A DNA stretch of 6,314 nt from HGM04593 sp964470845. Its GTDB lineage: Bacteria > Bacteroidota > Bacteroidia > Bacteroidales > Bacteroidaceae. This document shows, piece after piece, positions 6,289-6,314 of the stretch; position 1 is the first letter of the stretch; every line of letters begins with the position of its first letter. The position numbers were made by a program, and so were the translations under genes. The notes below the pieces were generated by a model. It was not told the origin of the DNA. It saw only the letters and a program-made list of their open reading frames with translations, and ran no database searches. The stretch is from positions 1 to 6,314 of the forward strand of contig CAYYEL010000104.1 in NCBI GenBank assembly GCA_964470845.1, in the 5' to 3' direction.

Positions 6289-6314
6289 GAGTTAAACATT
6301 AAATAAATTTGGTC

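Overview
The window looks like a gut-type Bacteroidales chromosome (Bacteroides or a close relative). The reasons are a Bacteroidetes-type thiamine pyrophosphokinase, a GH110 alpha-1,3-galactosidase very close to the Bacteroides glaB type, lipoprotein signals, and A-rich sequence instead of Shine-Dalgarno sites before most starts. No RNA gene, IS element or CRISPR array was seen.

Left part (1-1425, plus strand). The 3' part of a thiamine pyrophosphokinase gene (thiN) enters from the left edge. Its frame seems broken near position 48, where the CCDGA region should be. A perfect 40-bp palindrome (560-599) follows the stop codon. After an AT-rich gap comes a small lipoprotein gene (799-1382) split by a one-base-type frameshift near 1011. 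The leader and first codons of that gene are repeated directly after its stop (783-819 and 1380-1416). The second copy dies after nine codons, so it is probably the stump of a deleted tandem paralogue.

Right part (1427-6239, minus strand). Four intact genes overlap by 1 to 8 bases and are read from right to left as one probable operon: (1) GlaB, an exported GH110 alpha-1,3-galactosidase; (2) an RluA-family pseudouridine synthase with a long N-terminal coiled-coil and cysteine region; (3) a GNAT acetyltransferase; (4) an AlkD-like DNA alkylation-repair glycosylase. A small inverted repeat and a weak promoter-like box lie just upstream of glaB.

The operon joins host-glycan removal in the envelope with RNA modification, acetyl transfer and DNA repair in the cytoplasm. 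Nothing in the sequence shows a shared pathway, and tight packing alone may explain it. The most notable signals are the two broken genes and the repeat stump on the left, the uncanonical palindrome, and the domain layout of the pseudouridine synthase. I do not see convincing evidence of a wholly new system.
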